A stretch of DNA of 64,000 nucleotides from Trebonia sp963777905 (lineage in GTDB: Bacteria; Actinomycetota; Actinomycetes; Streptosporangiales; Streptosporangiaceae), in contig CAVZSM010000003.1 of NCBI GenBank assembly GCA_963777905.1, forward strand, positions 62,001 through 126,000. Direction: 5' to 3'. Positions 26,510-35,065 of this stretch are shown piece after piece. Position 1 is the stretch's first letter. Each line of letters begins with the position of its first letter. A model generated the notes under the pieces. The model was not told where the DNA came from and did not search any database. It saw only the letters and a program-made list of their open reading frames with translations. The translations under genes and the position numbers were made by a program.

Positions 26510-27518
26510 ATGAGCAGCGTGCGTGCACTGGACGACCAGCCCGGCAGCGGCGGCACGCTGGACACCGTCACCCGCGAAGCCACCGGTTCCGTAGACGCCC
26601 CCGCCAGTAACGTCGGGGGCAGCCGCGGCACCGGGCTGGTGATCGGGCTGCTGTCCGCGGCGGCGTTCGGCACGTCGGGCACGTTCGGGACGTCGCTGAT
26701 CGGCGCCGGCTGGTCCCCGGCCGGCGCGGTGCTCGCCCGGGTGTCGATCGCGGCCCTGGTCCTCACCGGGCCCGCGCTGGTGCAACTGCGCGGCCGGTGG
26801 GCGCTGCTGCGCCGGTGGGGCTGGCGGACGGTCGCCTACGGCTGCGTCGGGGTGGCCGCCTGCCAGCTCGGCTACTTCAACGCGATCTCCCGGATGCCGG
26901 TGGGCATCGCCTTGCTGATCGAGTACATGGGCATCCTGCTCGTGGTGGGGTGGCTGTGGGTGCGGCACGGTCAGCGGCCGCGGCGGCTGACCATAGCCGG
27001 CAGCGCCGCCGCGATCGGCGGGCTGGCGCTGATGCTGGACCTGTCGGGACCCGGCGGCATCAGCCCGGTCGGCGTGCTCTGGGCGCTGCTCGCCGCGGTC
27101 AGCATGGCGGTGTACTTCATCCTGTCCGCGAAGGCAGGCGCCGACCCGCTGCCGCCGGTGGTCATGACGTGGGGCGGGATGATCGTCGGGGCGGTCGTGC
27201 TCGCCGCGGCCGGCGTGACCGGGCTGGCGCCGCTGGCGGCCTCCAGCGCGGACGTGACGCTGATGAACCACCAGGTGAGCTGGCTGGTGCCGGTCCTCGG
27301 GCTGTCGGTGCTGGCGGCTGCCTTCGCGTACGTCACGGGCATCGCAGCCGCCCGGCGGCTCGGGAGCCAAGCTCGGGTCGTTCGTCGCGCTGGCGGAGGT
27401 CCTGTTCGCCACGGCGTTCGCCTGGGTGCTGCTGCACCAGGTGCCGTCCACCACGCAGTTCCTCGGCGGGGCGCTCATTCTGGCCGGCGTCGTCCTGGTC
27501 CGCCTCGACGAGTCCTGA
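26510..27518 (+). CDS. EamA/DMT family transporter, frameshifted near the 3' end
   Basis: The rejoined product is about 335 residues with ten predicted membrane helices in two EamA repeats, from TGLVIGLLSAAAFGTSGTFG to FATAFAWVLLHQVPS and a final ALILAGVVLVRLDES. A 45-residue hydrophilic N-terminus precedes the first helix. One extra G in the run near 27361-27363 (CTCGGGAGCC where CTCGGAGCC fits) moves the last 50 codons out of frame; the span is 3n+1. GGAG precedes the ATG. The family exports amino acids, purines or other metabolites. Divergence from the CGNR regulator suggests induced efflux. Confidence 0.82.
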
Positions 27519-27541
27519 CGGGTCCTGGCAGGGTGAGAGCC

Positions 27542-27967
27542 ATGAGCGAAGACACGCATCGCCAGGTGACGATCGAGCGGATCACCAACAGCCATTACAC
27601 CGTCACCAACGCCCGCGGCGGGACGATCACCGTGGGCACGGCCGACTCGGCGGACTTCTCGCCTGTCGAGCTGCTGCTGACCGCGATCGGCGCGTGCACC
27701 GCGATCGACGTCGACATCCTCACCTCGCGCCGCGCCGAGCCCGACTCGTTCGCGATCGCCGTGGACGCGGAGAAGCTGCGTGACGAGAAGGGCCGCAGCT
27801 ACCTGACGGACATCGCGGTGACGTTCCGGATCAGGTTCCCCGAAGGCGCGGACGGCGACAAGGCCCGCGCGCTGCTGCCGGACGCGGTGAAGCGGTCCCA
27901 CGACCAGCTCTGCACGGTCAGCCGCACCGTCGAACTCGGCACCCCGGTCACCCCAGTCATCGAATAA
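27542..27967 (+). CDS. OsmC family protein
   Basis: The 141-residue product has the OsmC/Ohr fold. ARGGTITVGTADSADFSPVELLLTAIGACTAIDVD includes the first conserved Cys (GACTA), and AVKRSHDQLCTVSRTVELGTPV contains the second (LCTVS); both are the peroxidatic and resolving cysteines of Ohr-like thiol peroxidases. It therefore probably detoxifies organic hydroperoxides, although some paralogues have other roles. ATG 27542 follows GGGTGAGAG by a few bases, 24 bp after the transporter stop. Confidence 0.85.
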   Translation: MSEDTHRQVTIERITNSHYTVTNARGGTITVGTADSADFSPVELLLTAIGACTAIDVDILTSRRAEPDSFAIAVDAEKLRDEKGRSYLTDIAVTFRIRFPEGADGDKARALLPDAVKRSHDQLCTVSRTVELGTPVTPVIE

Positions 27968-28066
27968 CGGCCGGCTTCAATAACGGGCTATGTCAGCAGT
28001 CAGTTTGAGATCTTCCTCTGACCTCTCTGTTCGGCGTTGCACCGCGTGGATGTCGGTAGGCGACCG

Positions 28067-28072
28067 TAGAAT
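28067..28072 (+). promoter_or_regulatory. Leaderless-type -10 box for recQ
   Basis: TAGAAT lies six bases before GTG 28079. No convincing -35 hexamer is seen at normal spacing. Confidence 0.45.
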
Positions 28073-28078
28073 CGCCGC

Positions 28079-29962
28079 GTGGCCACCCCTAGCGAAACCA
28101 GTCCGCCGGACGCCGCGCGCCGCGCCGCGACGGTGCTGCACCGCGTGTTCGGCTACGAGAGCTTCCGCGACCGGCAAGAGGAGATCATCGGCCACGTGAT
28201 CGACGGCGGCGACGCGCTCGTGCTGATGCCGACCGGCGGCGGGAAGTCGCTGTGCTACCAGATCCCCGCGCTGGTCCGCCCGGGCACCGGCGTGGTGATC
28301 TCGCCGCTGATCGCGCTGATGCAGGACCAGGTCCAGGCGCTGCAGCAGCTGGGGATCCGCGCGGACTTCCTCAACTCCACGCAGGACCCGGGGACCAGGC
28401 ACGTCGTGGAGCAGGAGTTCAGGTCCGGCGAGCTCGACCTGCTCTACCTCGCACCGGAGCGGCTGCGCACCGAGGCGACGCTCAAGCTGCTCGACGACGC
28501 GAAGATCTCGGTGTTCGCGATCGACGAGGCGCACTGCGTGTCCCAGTGGGGCCACGACTTCCGCCCCGACTACCTCGAGCTGCAGGTGCTGCACGAGCGG
28601 TGGCCCGACGTGCCGCGGATCGCGCTGACCGCCACCGCTACCCAGGCGACGCGGGAAGAGATCGCGATCAGGCTCAAGCTGGCCGGCGCCCGGCTGTTCG
28701 TGTCGTCATTCGACCGGCCGAACGTGCAATACCGGATCGTTCCGAAAAATGAACCCAAGAAGCAGCTGCTGCAGTTCTTGCGAACAGAGCACCCGGGAGA
28801 CGCGGGGATCGTCTACTGCCTGACCCGCGACTCCACCGAGCGGGTCGCCGCGTTCCTCACCGAGCAGGGCATCGCGGCGCTGCCGTACCACGCCGGCCTC
28901 AACGCCGGCACCCGCGCCGAGCATCAGGCCCGTTTCCTGCGCGAGGACGGGCTCGTGATGGTCGCCACGATCGCGTTCGGGATGGGGATCGACAAGCCGG
29001 ACGTGCGGTTCGTCGCGCACCTCGACCTGCCGCGCTCCGTCGAGGGGTACTACCAGGAGACCGGCCGGGCCGGCCGTGACGGGCTGCCCGCGACCGCCTG
29101 GCTCACCTACGGCCTCGCCGACGTGGTGCAGCAGCGGCGGCTGATCGACGGCTCCGACGGCGACCTCGCGCACCGGCGGCGGCTGGCGTCGCACCTGGAC
29201 TCGATGCTCGCGCTGTCCGAGACGACGGACTGCCGGCGCACGCAGCTACTGGCCTACTTCTCCGAACGGACCGCCGCCTGTGGCAACTGCGACACCTGCC
29301 TGTCGCCGCCGGAGGTGTGGGACGGCACGGTGCCCGCGCAGAAGCTGCTGTCCACCATCGTGCGGCTGGACAGGGAGCGGGACCAGCGGTTCGGCGCCGG
29401 GCAGGTCATCGACATCCTGCTCGGCCGCAAGACTGATCGCGTGGCCCAGTACGGGCATCACGAGCTGACGACCTTCGGCATCGGCACCGACCTGCGCGAA
29501 GCCGAATGGCGTGGCGTCGTCCGCCAGTTGCTCGCCCGCGGGCTGCTCGCCGTCGTCGGCGAGTACCAGACGCTGGCGATCACCGCGGACAGCGGCGAGG
29601 TGCTGCGCGGGGACCGCTTGGTCATGCTCCGCCGCGACGCCCCGATGCCGAAGGCGCCGCGCTCTGGGCGCCGCTCGGCTGCCGCCGGTGCCGACGCTGG
29701 CTCGGCACTGCTGGAGGCCGCGGAGCTGTCCGCGGCGGACGCCGCGGTCTTCGAGCAGCTCCGCGCCTGGCGCGGCGCCACCGCTCGTGAGCAGAGCCTG
29801 CCGGCCTACACGGTCTTCCAAAACGCGACGCTCCGCGCGATCGCGATAGCCCGGCCGGCGACGCTGGCCGAGCTGGCGGAAATCAACGGCGTCGGCGAAG
29901 CCAAGCTAGCCAAGTACGGCGAGGCGGTCCTCGACCTGCTCGCGGAGGTTCGCGAGCCGTGA
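28079..29962 (+). CDS. recQ: ATP-dependent DNA helicase RecQ
   Basis: A 627-residue superfamily 2 helicase with motif 0 (GYESFRDRQEEII), Walker A (LMPTGGGKSL), DEAH-type motif II with the RecQ aromatic loop (FAIDEAHCVSQWGHDFRP), motif III (ALTATAT), and motifs V-VI (IAFGMGIDKPDVRFV, YYQETGRAGRDG). The zinc site is C-x-x-T-QLLAYFSE followed by CGNCDTC. A winged helix follows, and the C-terminal SLPAYTVFQNATLRAIA to EAKLAKYGEAVLDLL is an HRDC domain. It unwinds recombination intermediates and stalled forks. The GTG start has no Shine-Dalgarno but a -10 box six bases upstream. Confidence 0.95.
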   Translation: MATPSETSPPDAARRAATVLHRVFGYESFRDRQEEIIGHVIDGGDALVLMPTGGGKSLCYQIPALVRPGTGVVISPLIALMQDQVQALQQLGIRADFLNSTQDPGTRHVVEQEFRSGELDLLYLAPERLRTEATLKLLDDAKISVFAIDEAHCVSQWGHDFRPDYLELQVLHERWPDVPRIALTATATQATREEIAIRLKLAGARLFVSSFDRPNVQYRIVPKNEPKKQLLQFLRTEHPGDAGIVYCLTRDSTERVAAFLTEQGIAALPYHAGLNAGTRAEHQARFLREDGLVMVATIAFGMGIDKPDVRFVAHLDLPRSVEGYYQETGRAGRDGLPATAWLTYGLADVVQQRRLIDGSDGDLAHRRRLASHLDSMLALSETTDCRRTQLLAYFSERTAACGNCDTCLSPPEVWDGTVPAQKLLSTIVRLDRERDQRFGAGQVIDILLGRKTDRVAQYGHHELTTFGIGTDLREAEWRGVVRQLLARGLLAVVGEYQTLAITADSGEVLRGDRLVMLRRDAPMPKAPRSGRRSAAAGADAGSALLEAAELSAADAAVFEQLRAWRGATAREQSLPAYTVFQNATLRAIAIARPATLAELAEINGVGEAKLAKYGEAVLDLLAEVREP

Positions 29963-29984
29963 GCTGACAGGCCGTCGGTCCCAC

Positions 29985-30052
29985 CTTCGTATCAGTTTTC
30001 GCCCCTGAAACCGGACAAATCGGTCACGAAAGGGGCCGGAAGTGATACGAAG
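29985..30052. repeat. Nested palindromic element after recQ
   Basis: Outer arms of ten bases (CTTCGTATCA at 29985 and its complement at 30043-30052), middle arms GCCCCT (30001) and AGGGGC (30031) and inner arms ACCG (30010) and CGGT (30021) nest around a short loop. It lies between convergent recQ and the DMT transporter. It could be a bidirectional terminator, but the interrupted stems are unlike the simple hairpins elsewhere here. Confidence 0.6.
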
Positions 30053-30063
30053 TCATCTCTCTA

Positions 30064-30969
30064 TCAGCCATAGGCCGGCCGGACAGGGCCGCCAGGCTGC
30101 GGGGCCGCGGGGCCGGTGATCAGGTCGCTGCGGCTCAGCACCCACACGCCCAGGGCGAGCACGGCCAGGCCGAGCACTTCCGCGGCCAGCGCCGCCGGAG
30201 AGGTCTGCAGCGTTTCGCCGAACAGGAAGGCGCCGAGCAGGATCGCGGTGATCGGGTCGCCGAGGGTGAACCCTGGCTGGGAGGCGGCGAGCGGCCCGGC
30301 CGCCATCGCATGCGAGGTCAGCAGCAGGACCCCCGCCCCCGCCGCCATGAGGACGTAGACCGACCAGTTGGTGAAGATCGCGCTGGGACCGCCATCGACG
30401 TGCGAGCTCAGCTCCTTGATGACCGCGGCGATGAACCCCCAGCTGACGCCGGTGGCGATGCCCAGGAAGGCGGCGCGGCGCGTGGCGGAGCCGCCCCTGG
30501 ACGCGGCGACGGCGGCGCCCGCGACCGCCGCCGTGGCCAGGCCCCCCAGCCACCACGACAAGGCGGGGGCGTGCGGCTGGCCCTGCGACGGCGAGGCCGC
30601 GCGGAGGAACACGCTGACGCCCGCCGACATCGCGACCGCGGCCAGCCACTCGTGCCACCGCATCCCCCGGCTCCGGGTGCGCATGGCGAGGTAGCCGAAC
30701 ACGAACAGCAACTCGACCGCGAGGATCGGCTGCACGAGCGCCAGCGGGCCGAAGTGCAGCGCGGCCACCTGGAGCACGAAGCCGGCGATCATGGCGGTAA
30801 AGCCGAGCAGCCAGACCGGCTGCGTCGCCAGCCGGAAGACCAGCCAGGGGTCGAAGCCGCGCACCTGGTGCCCGTTCGCCTCAAGGTGCCGCGCGCCAAG
30901 GCGCTGGCAGACCGAGGAGGTGGCGGTACAGAAGCTCGCGGCCAGGGCCAGCAGAATCGCCAGGTCCAT
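30064..30969 (-). CDS. DMT superfamily (NIPA-like) membrane transporter
   Basis: The 301 residues have nine to ten hydrophobic segments. MDLAILLALAASFCTATSSV is the first helix, WLVFRLATQPVWLLGFTAMIAGFVLQVAAL the second and third, and PITAILLGAFLFGETLQTSP near the end is the conserved DMT loop. It resembles actinobacterial DMT proteins related to magnesium-transporter NIPA; the substrate is unknown. ATG 30969 is 11 bp after the upstream Cys-rich gene, suggesting one operon with it and the 44-codon gene at 31844. Confidence 0.82.
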   Translation of the reverse strand: MDLAILLALAASFCTATSSVCQRLGARHLEANGHQVRGFDPWLVFRLATQPVWLLGFTAMIAGFVLQVAALHFGPLALVQPILAVELLFVFGYLAMRTRSRGMRWHEWLAAVAMSAGVSVFLRAASPSQGQPHAPALSWWLGGLATAAVAGAAVAASRGGSATRRAAFLGIATGVSWGFIAAVIKELSSHVDGGPSAIFTNWSVYVLMAAGAGVLLLTSHAMAAGPLAASQPGFTLGDPITAILLGAFLFGETLQTSPAALAAEVLGLAVLALGVWVLSRSDLITGPAAPQPGGPVRPAYG

Positions 30970-30980
30970 CCGCGCGCGAC

Positions 30981-31685
30981 TCAGCGGTCCAGTCGGGACT
31001 GCAGGTCGTCGAGGCGGGCGTGCAGCAGCGCGATCTCGGCGGACAGCACCGCGTACGGCGATTCCCCGGCTTCCGGCGTAACAGGCATAACCGGTACATC
31101 CGGCGCGCTAGTGCCGGATACACCGGATGGGGTTTCCACCTGCACGCGGCCATCGAGGAGCGCGGCGAACTCGGCGAGCCGCAGCGCCCGGCGGCCGACC
31201 GAGCACCGGTCGCAGATCGGGCTCAGGTGCCGCCAGCCGACCAGGCCGGTGCCCGCGTCGGTCAGCGCCGTCCCCGGGTTACCGCAGTCGCACCAGCAGC
31301 CGGAAATCACCCGGACCCGCTGCCTGCTGTAGCGCAGCCCGCGCTCGTAGCGGATGTACCGGCCGGAGGCCGCCACCTCGATCAGCAGCGCTGACCGGTT
31401 CTCTGTCGCGCAGCCGAGCGCCTGCGCGTCGGCCAGCTCGTGCAGGCAGTAGAACCCGCAGCCGCACCAGCGGCGTGGCGGCGCATGCCGCGGCGTCCAC
31501 ACGCAGGACGCTTCGGCGGTGACGCCGTACACCCGCTCCGCGCCGAGGGTCAGCCCGGCGAACGCCGTCTTCGCGCAGTCCGCGGACAGCACGGCGCGCG
31601 CCAGCTTGTACCCGGTGAACGGCCGGTCCGGACGCTCCGCGCCCGGTGGCCCTCCCGGGCGCCCGGGTATGGGGAACCGCGCCAC
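30981..31685 (-). CDS. Cys-rich conserved hypothetical protein
   Basis: The 234 residues contain three Cys clusters (RRWCGCGFYCLH, SGCWCDCGNPG, PICDRCSVG) that could bind two zinc ions, set in a domain starting FTGYKLARAVLSADCAKTAF and GAERVYGVTAEASCVW. I recall similar Streptomyces hypothetical proteins but no function. The C-terminal 60 residues are Pro/Ser-rich and end in a short helix (AEIALLHARLDDLQSRL). GTG 31685 is 24 bp after the stop of the small gene at 31844 and the next gene is a DMT transporter, so the three are probably co-transcribed. Confidence 0.7.
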   Translation of the reverse strand: MARFPIPGRPGGPPGAERPDRPFTGYKLARAVLSADCAKTAFAGLTLGAERVYGVTAEASCVWTPRHAPPRRWCGCGFYCLHELADAQALGCATENRSALLIEVAASGRYIRYERGLRYSRQRVRVISGCWCDCGNPGTALTDAGTGLVGWRHLSPICDRCSVGRRALRLAEFAALLDGRVQVETPSGVSGTSAPDVPVMPVTPEAGESPYAVLSAEIALLHARLDDLQSRLDR

Positions 31686-31709
31686 CGGGGTGCCTCGCCA
31701 GCCGCCGGG

Positions 31710-31844
31710 TCAGCGAGCCCGGACAGCCGGTTCTGGTTCTGGAGCCGGCGGCGTACGTTCCGGATGAGTGATCAGATCCTCCGCCGCGGAGACGGTTTCT
31801 GTGTCCTCGACGTAACCCGCCGCCTGTTCCTTGCCCAGCCGCAT
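31710..31844 (-). CDS. 44-residue acidic small protein
   Basis: ATG 31844 has a perfect AGGAGGT ribosome site eight bases upstream, which argues for a real gene. The product (MRLGKEQAAGYVEDTETVSA ... HPERTPPAPEPEPAVRAR) is soluble, with an acidic middle and a Pro/Glu-rich tail. It is not a signal peptide or membrane protein, and I know no family. It leads the Cys-rich gene by 24 bp. A RiPP precursor was considered but no core-like or maturation gene is present. Confidence 0.55.
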   Translation of the reverse strand: MRLGKEQAAGYVEDTETVSAAEDLITHPERTPPAPEPEPAVRAR

Positions 31845-31881
31845 GCTCGTACCTCCTACGTATGCTGGTGCCCCGGCTGGG

Positions 31882-32991
31882 TCATCCCCACACCTGGCCA
31901 GCCACCGAGACCACGAGATCGAGCTTGCGGCGTTCATCGTCGACCGTGATGAGGTTGCCGAGGGAGCCGGATGCGAAGCCGCACTGCGGGCTGAGCGCCA
32001 GCTGCTCGAGCGGCGCGTAGCGGGCGGCCTCGTCGATGCGGCGCAGCAGGTCGTCGCGGGTTTCCAGCTGGGGGACTTTGGTGGTGACCAGGCCGAGGAC
32101 CACCGTCGGCCCTGGCGGGACGAAGCGGAGCGGCTCGAAGCCGCCGGCCCGTTCCGTGTCGTACTCGAGCAGGAACCTGTCGACGGGCACCTCGTTGAAC
32201 AGCCGTTCGGCGACCGGCTCGTAGCCGCCCTGCGCCATCCAGGAGCTGCGGTAGTTGCCGCGGCAGATATGCATGCCCACGGTGAGGTCCTCGTGCTCGC
32301 GCTTGACGGCGGTGACGATCTTGCTGTCCACGGTGATCGCGGCGTCGAGGGCCTGCTCCGATGTGAGGGCAGCCCGGGTGCGGCCGGTGGCGCCCGGGTC
32401 GATCACCTGGTTGTAGCTGAGCGAGTCGAGCTGGACCCAGCGGACGCCCCTGGCGGCCAGGCCGCCGATCTCGTCGATCTGGAGGACTGCGAGGTCTTCG
32501 ATGAGGTCGTTCGGCGCGGGGTAGACGGCGGAGCTGCGCTCGCGGTCCCAGATCATCCCGCCCATCGAGGCGCTGATCATCGTGATCTTGAACGTGCCGG
32601 GCGCGCGGGCGGCCATGAAGGTGGCCTCGACGCCGGTCAGGTCCTGCTTTCTCGACACCGTGGCGACCGCGACCGCGCCGTCGCTGAGCGTTTCCTCCGG
32701 CGAGAGCTCCTTGCCGTTCCGGTACCAGCGCAGTGTCCTGCTGGCCGGTTCGACGCCGCCGAGCGACTCCAGCAGGCCAGCCCGCCAGGACTCGCGGCGC
32801 GCCTCGCCGTCGGTGAACACGGTCAGGCCGGCCTGCTTCTGGATGTCGAGGAGCTCGGCGATCGCGCGGTCCTCGACCTCGTGGAGCTGCGCCGTCGTCA
32901 GCTCGCCCGTCTCGTGAGCCTCCCGGGCCCGCAGGAGATAAGGCGGCCGGAGAAGGCTGCCCACGTGTTCGGCGTGGTACGTGGTGGCCAT
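31882..32991 (-). CDS. Cobalamin-independent methionine synthase-like (MetE C-terminal domain) protein
   Basis: The 369-residue protein equals the C-terminal catalytic half of MetE alone, like YxjG/YxjH. AEHVGSLLRPPYLLRAR is the typical start, VFTDGEARRESW the substrate region, and the zinc ligands are visible in MHICRGN (His, Cys), a central Glu and LSPQCGFAS (Cys). It probably transfers a methyl group to a thiol such as homocysteine from an unidentified donor, since the N-terminal folate-binding half is absent. ATG 32991 is preferred to GTG 33000 by ribosome-site spacing. It is divergent from the gene at 33045 with a 53-bp gap. Confidence 0.88.
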   Translation of the reverse strand: MATTYHAEHVGSLLRPPYLLRAREAHETGELTTAQLHEVEDRAIAELLDIQKQAGLTVFTDGEARRESWRAGLLESLGGVEPASRTLRWYRNGKELSPEETLSDGAVAVATVSRKQDLTGVEATFMAARAPGTFKITMISASMGGMIWDRERSSAVYPAPNDLIEDLAVLQIDEIGGLAARGVRWVQLDSLSYNQVIDPGATGRTRAALTSEQALDAAITVDSKIVTAVKREHEDLTVGMHICRGNYRSSWMAQGGYEPVAERLFNEVPVDRFLLEYDTERAGGFEPLRFVPPGPTVVLGLVTTKVPQLETRDDLLRRIDEAARYAPLEQLALSPQCGFASGSLGNLITVDDERRKLDLVVSVAGQVWG

Positions 32992-33044
32992 GGTTGACAC
33001 TCTTCGCCGGATGAGTGCAGGTGTCTACGGGTATGAGGTGATGT

Positions 33045-33986
33045 ATGGAGGTTTCCGCGTACGCCGACTACCTCACTCAGGCGGACCTTCGGCTGCTCGC
33101 GCGGGCCGTGGGTGCCTCTGCCGCCGCGGTGGCGGAGCTGGCCGGTGACGCCGCCGCCATCGAGGGGCTGCTGGCGGACCCGCGGGTGTTCTCGGCGGTG
33201 TTCGGGGCGCCGTCTCCGACGTCCGCGGCGCCGGAGGTGCTGGTGTTCGCATCGCCATTCCTCGCCTTCGGCGTGGCAGTACACCGGACGGTCGCCGACC
33301 TGGCAGCCATGGACTACCTGCCGGAACGGTCCGGGCTGCGGCAGCGCGTCCCCGTCTTCGACACCCCTGAACTGCGCGATTTCCTCGGCTCCGCAGAGCG
33401 ACGGCTGTTCCTCGCGGAGCTGCTGGCGTCGTTCACCCGGGTCGCGAGCGGACGGTACCGGGTGCCGTCGCGGTGGGGCGATTCGGGGCCTGGCTCCGCT
33501 CCTGGTCAGGGCGCGGGGTCTGGCGGGCGGTCGCGGACGCGGCGGTTCAGCGAGCTTGACCCGGTGAAGCTGGCCGGGCTGATCGAGGTCGCGCCGGAAG
33601 AGTCGCGGCCCGGCATCTACCGCAGGCTCGGCGACGTGTCGCTGTTCCTCGCCGGGGTGTTCCCCGACTATTCGGCCATGCACGCCTTCGGGCCGGTGGA
33701 CGTGTCCCGGCTGCTGCGCTCCGCGCGGGTCCCGGCCGGCGACCGGGACGGGCTGGCCGCCGCGCCCGCGCTCGACCTGCTGGAGTACCTGGGCGCGCGC
33801 TGGTACCGGGCCGCGCTGGCGACCGCCCCGGTGCGCACCGCGCGGCTGGACGTCGTGGGCGAGGTCGCGGAGCGGTTCCGGCAGGCGCGCCGGGTGCTGA
33901 ACCACCTGGCCGACCGGTACCTGGTCGGCTCCGGCAGCTCCGGCACCGGCTCAGGCGGGTGGCTGCCGCAGCCGGGAACTCTCTGA
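33045..33986 (+). CDS. Conserved actinobacterial hypothetical protein
   Basis: The 313 residues are soluble and helical, with no signal or membrane segment. Recurrent features are YLTQADLRLLARAVGASA, PFLAFGVAVHRTVADLA, RRLFLAELLASFTRV, GIYRRLGDVSLFLAGVFPDYS and a terminal FRQARRVLNHLADRYL helix. A Gly/Ser-rich insert sits near residues 145-165. I do not assign a function; similar proteins occur in Streptomyces and relatives. GAGGTG lies five bases before the ATG. It faces the DUF574 methyltransferase convergently, 8 bp apart. Confidence 0.75.
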   Translation: MEVSAYADYLTQADLRLLARAVGASAAAVAELAGDAAAIEGLLADPRVFSAVFGAPSPTSAAPEVLVFASPFLAFGVAVHRTVADLAAMDYLPERSGLRQRVPVFDTPELRDFLGSAERRLFLAELLASFTRVASGRYRVPSRWGDSGPGSAPGQGAGSGGRSRTRRFSELDPVKLAGLIEVAPEESRPGIYRRLGDVSLFLAGVFPDYSAMHAFGPVDVSRLLRSARVPAGDRDGLAAAPALDLLEYLGARWYRAALATAPVRTARLDVVGEVAERFRQARRVLNHLADRYLVGSGSSGTGSGGWLPQPGTL

Positions 33987-33994
33987 CCCGCGGG

Positions 33995-34831
33995 CTATGG
34001 CTTGCGGGCCACGACGCCGTGCACGGGGACGGGGCGCGCTTGGCTGCTGTCGCCGGAGGCGTCAGGGTCGGGGCGCCATTCGGTGATGGGGACCAGGCCG
34101 GGCGGGACCAGCTCGAGGCCGGCCATGAGGCCGGCCACCTCGGCGCGGGAGCGGAGCGTGATGGGCTGCGCGGGCATCATCTTGTTCCACTGCCTGGCCG
34201 CCTCCTCCAGCACCGGGTCCAGGTCGCTCGCCAGGTGGTAGCCCGCGGCGTAGCTGCCGGACGGCACCGCCGCCATCAGCGCTGGCACTACCGCGGCCGC
34301 CTCCGCGGCGTCCTCGACGTAGGAGAGCGTGAACAGCAGCAGGACCGCGACCGGCAGGCTGAAGTCCAGGGTCGCCCCCGCGCCCGCCACGATCGTGGCA
34401 GGATCGCGGACGTCCGCGTCGACAAAGCCGATGGCGCCGCCGGGCGCGGATGTCATCATCGCCCGGGCGTGCGCCAGCACCATCGGGTCGTTGTCCACGT
34501 ACGCGATGCGGCACTCGGGCGCGAGAGACTGCGCGACCTCGTGGGTGGCGCCCACGAGAGGCAGTCCGGTGCCGATGTCGAGGAACTGCCTGATCCCCGC
34601 CTCGACGACCAGGAAGCGCAGCACGCGCTGCTGGAACCCGCGCACGGCGGGCGGGATGGCCGCTATCCCCGGCGCGGTCGCGCCCAGGACCCGCGCGGCC
34701 TTGCGGTCGGCCTCGAAGTTGTTGTGGCCGCCGTACAGGAAGTCCACCACGCGCGCCGCGTTCGGCACCCGGGTGTTGATCAGCGCGGCTTTCGCCCTGC
34801 GGGTCGCGTCTTCCCCCCAGTCGTCTGCCAT
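33995..34831 (-). CDS. SAM-dependent methyltransferase, DUF574 (Methyltransf_19) family
   Basis: From ATG 34831 the product is 278 residues. NTRVPNAARVVDFLYGGHNNFEADRKAA is the family hallmark, followed by FLDIGTGLPLVGATHEVAQ (SAM-binding loop), RIAYVDNDPMVLAHARAMM and LLLFTLSYVED. The family is expanded in actinobacteria, where members often sit near DUF397/XRE regulators; the targets are unknown. A longer frame to 34945 would cross the 37-bp palindrome and is rejected. Confidence 0.9.
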   Translation of the reverse strand: MADDWGEDATRRAKAALINTRVPNAARVVDFLYGGHNNFEADRKAARVLGATAPGIAAIPPAVRGFQQRVLRFLVVEAGIRQFLDIGTGLPLVGATHEVAQSLAPECRIAYVDNDPMVLAHARAMMTSAPGGAIGFVDADVRDPATIVAGAGATLDFSLPVAVLLLFTLSYVEDAAEAAAVVPALMAAVPSGSYAAGYHLASDLDPVLEEAARQWNKMMPAQPITLRSRAEVAGLMAGLELVPPGLVPITEWRPDPDASGDSSQARPVPVHGVVARKP

Positions 34832-34907
34832 GCCTACCAGTATGCGCCAACGGTTGCCACGGATGGCGGCCCCCGGCCAACGACCGCCTTTCCTAAGACG
34901 CTCTAGT

Positions 34908-34944
34908 TGTGTTATTTCGGGGCAATATGCCCCGAAATAACACA
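34908..34944. repeat. Perfect 17-bp inverted repeat, 3-base loop
   Basis: TGTGTTATTTCGGGGCA (34908-34924), ATA, then the exact complement (34928-34944). It lies in the 230-bp gap between two methyltransferase genes on the minus strand, 77 bp upstream of the DUF574 start. It may terminate the upstream gene or be a palindromic mobile remnant; CACTTACAGGG begins at its right edge and recurs at 37930. Confidence 0.75.
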
Positions 34945-35034
34945 CTTACAGGGGGCTGAACGGCCAAGGTCCCTGCATCGTCCTCTCCAATGCCTAGCGG
35001 GGTCCGGAAAGGGGCTGCCGCCTTGAAGCCGCCA

Positions 35035-35065
35035 GGCCCGGCCGCCGTAGACTCTGGCCCTTCAA
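35035..35065 (-). repeat. 31-bp intergenic repeat, copy A
   Basis: Read on the minus strand it begins TTGAAGGGCCAGAGTCT and matches copy B (37941-37971) at 30 of 31 positions. The TGA of the methyltransferase is its first triplet. Confidence 0.75.

Noticed and set aside
31710..31844. RiPP precursor peptide
   Set aside because: No leader/core pattern, maturase or dedicated protease gene is adjacent, so only a small protein of unknown function was called.
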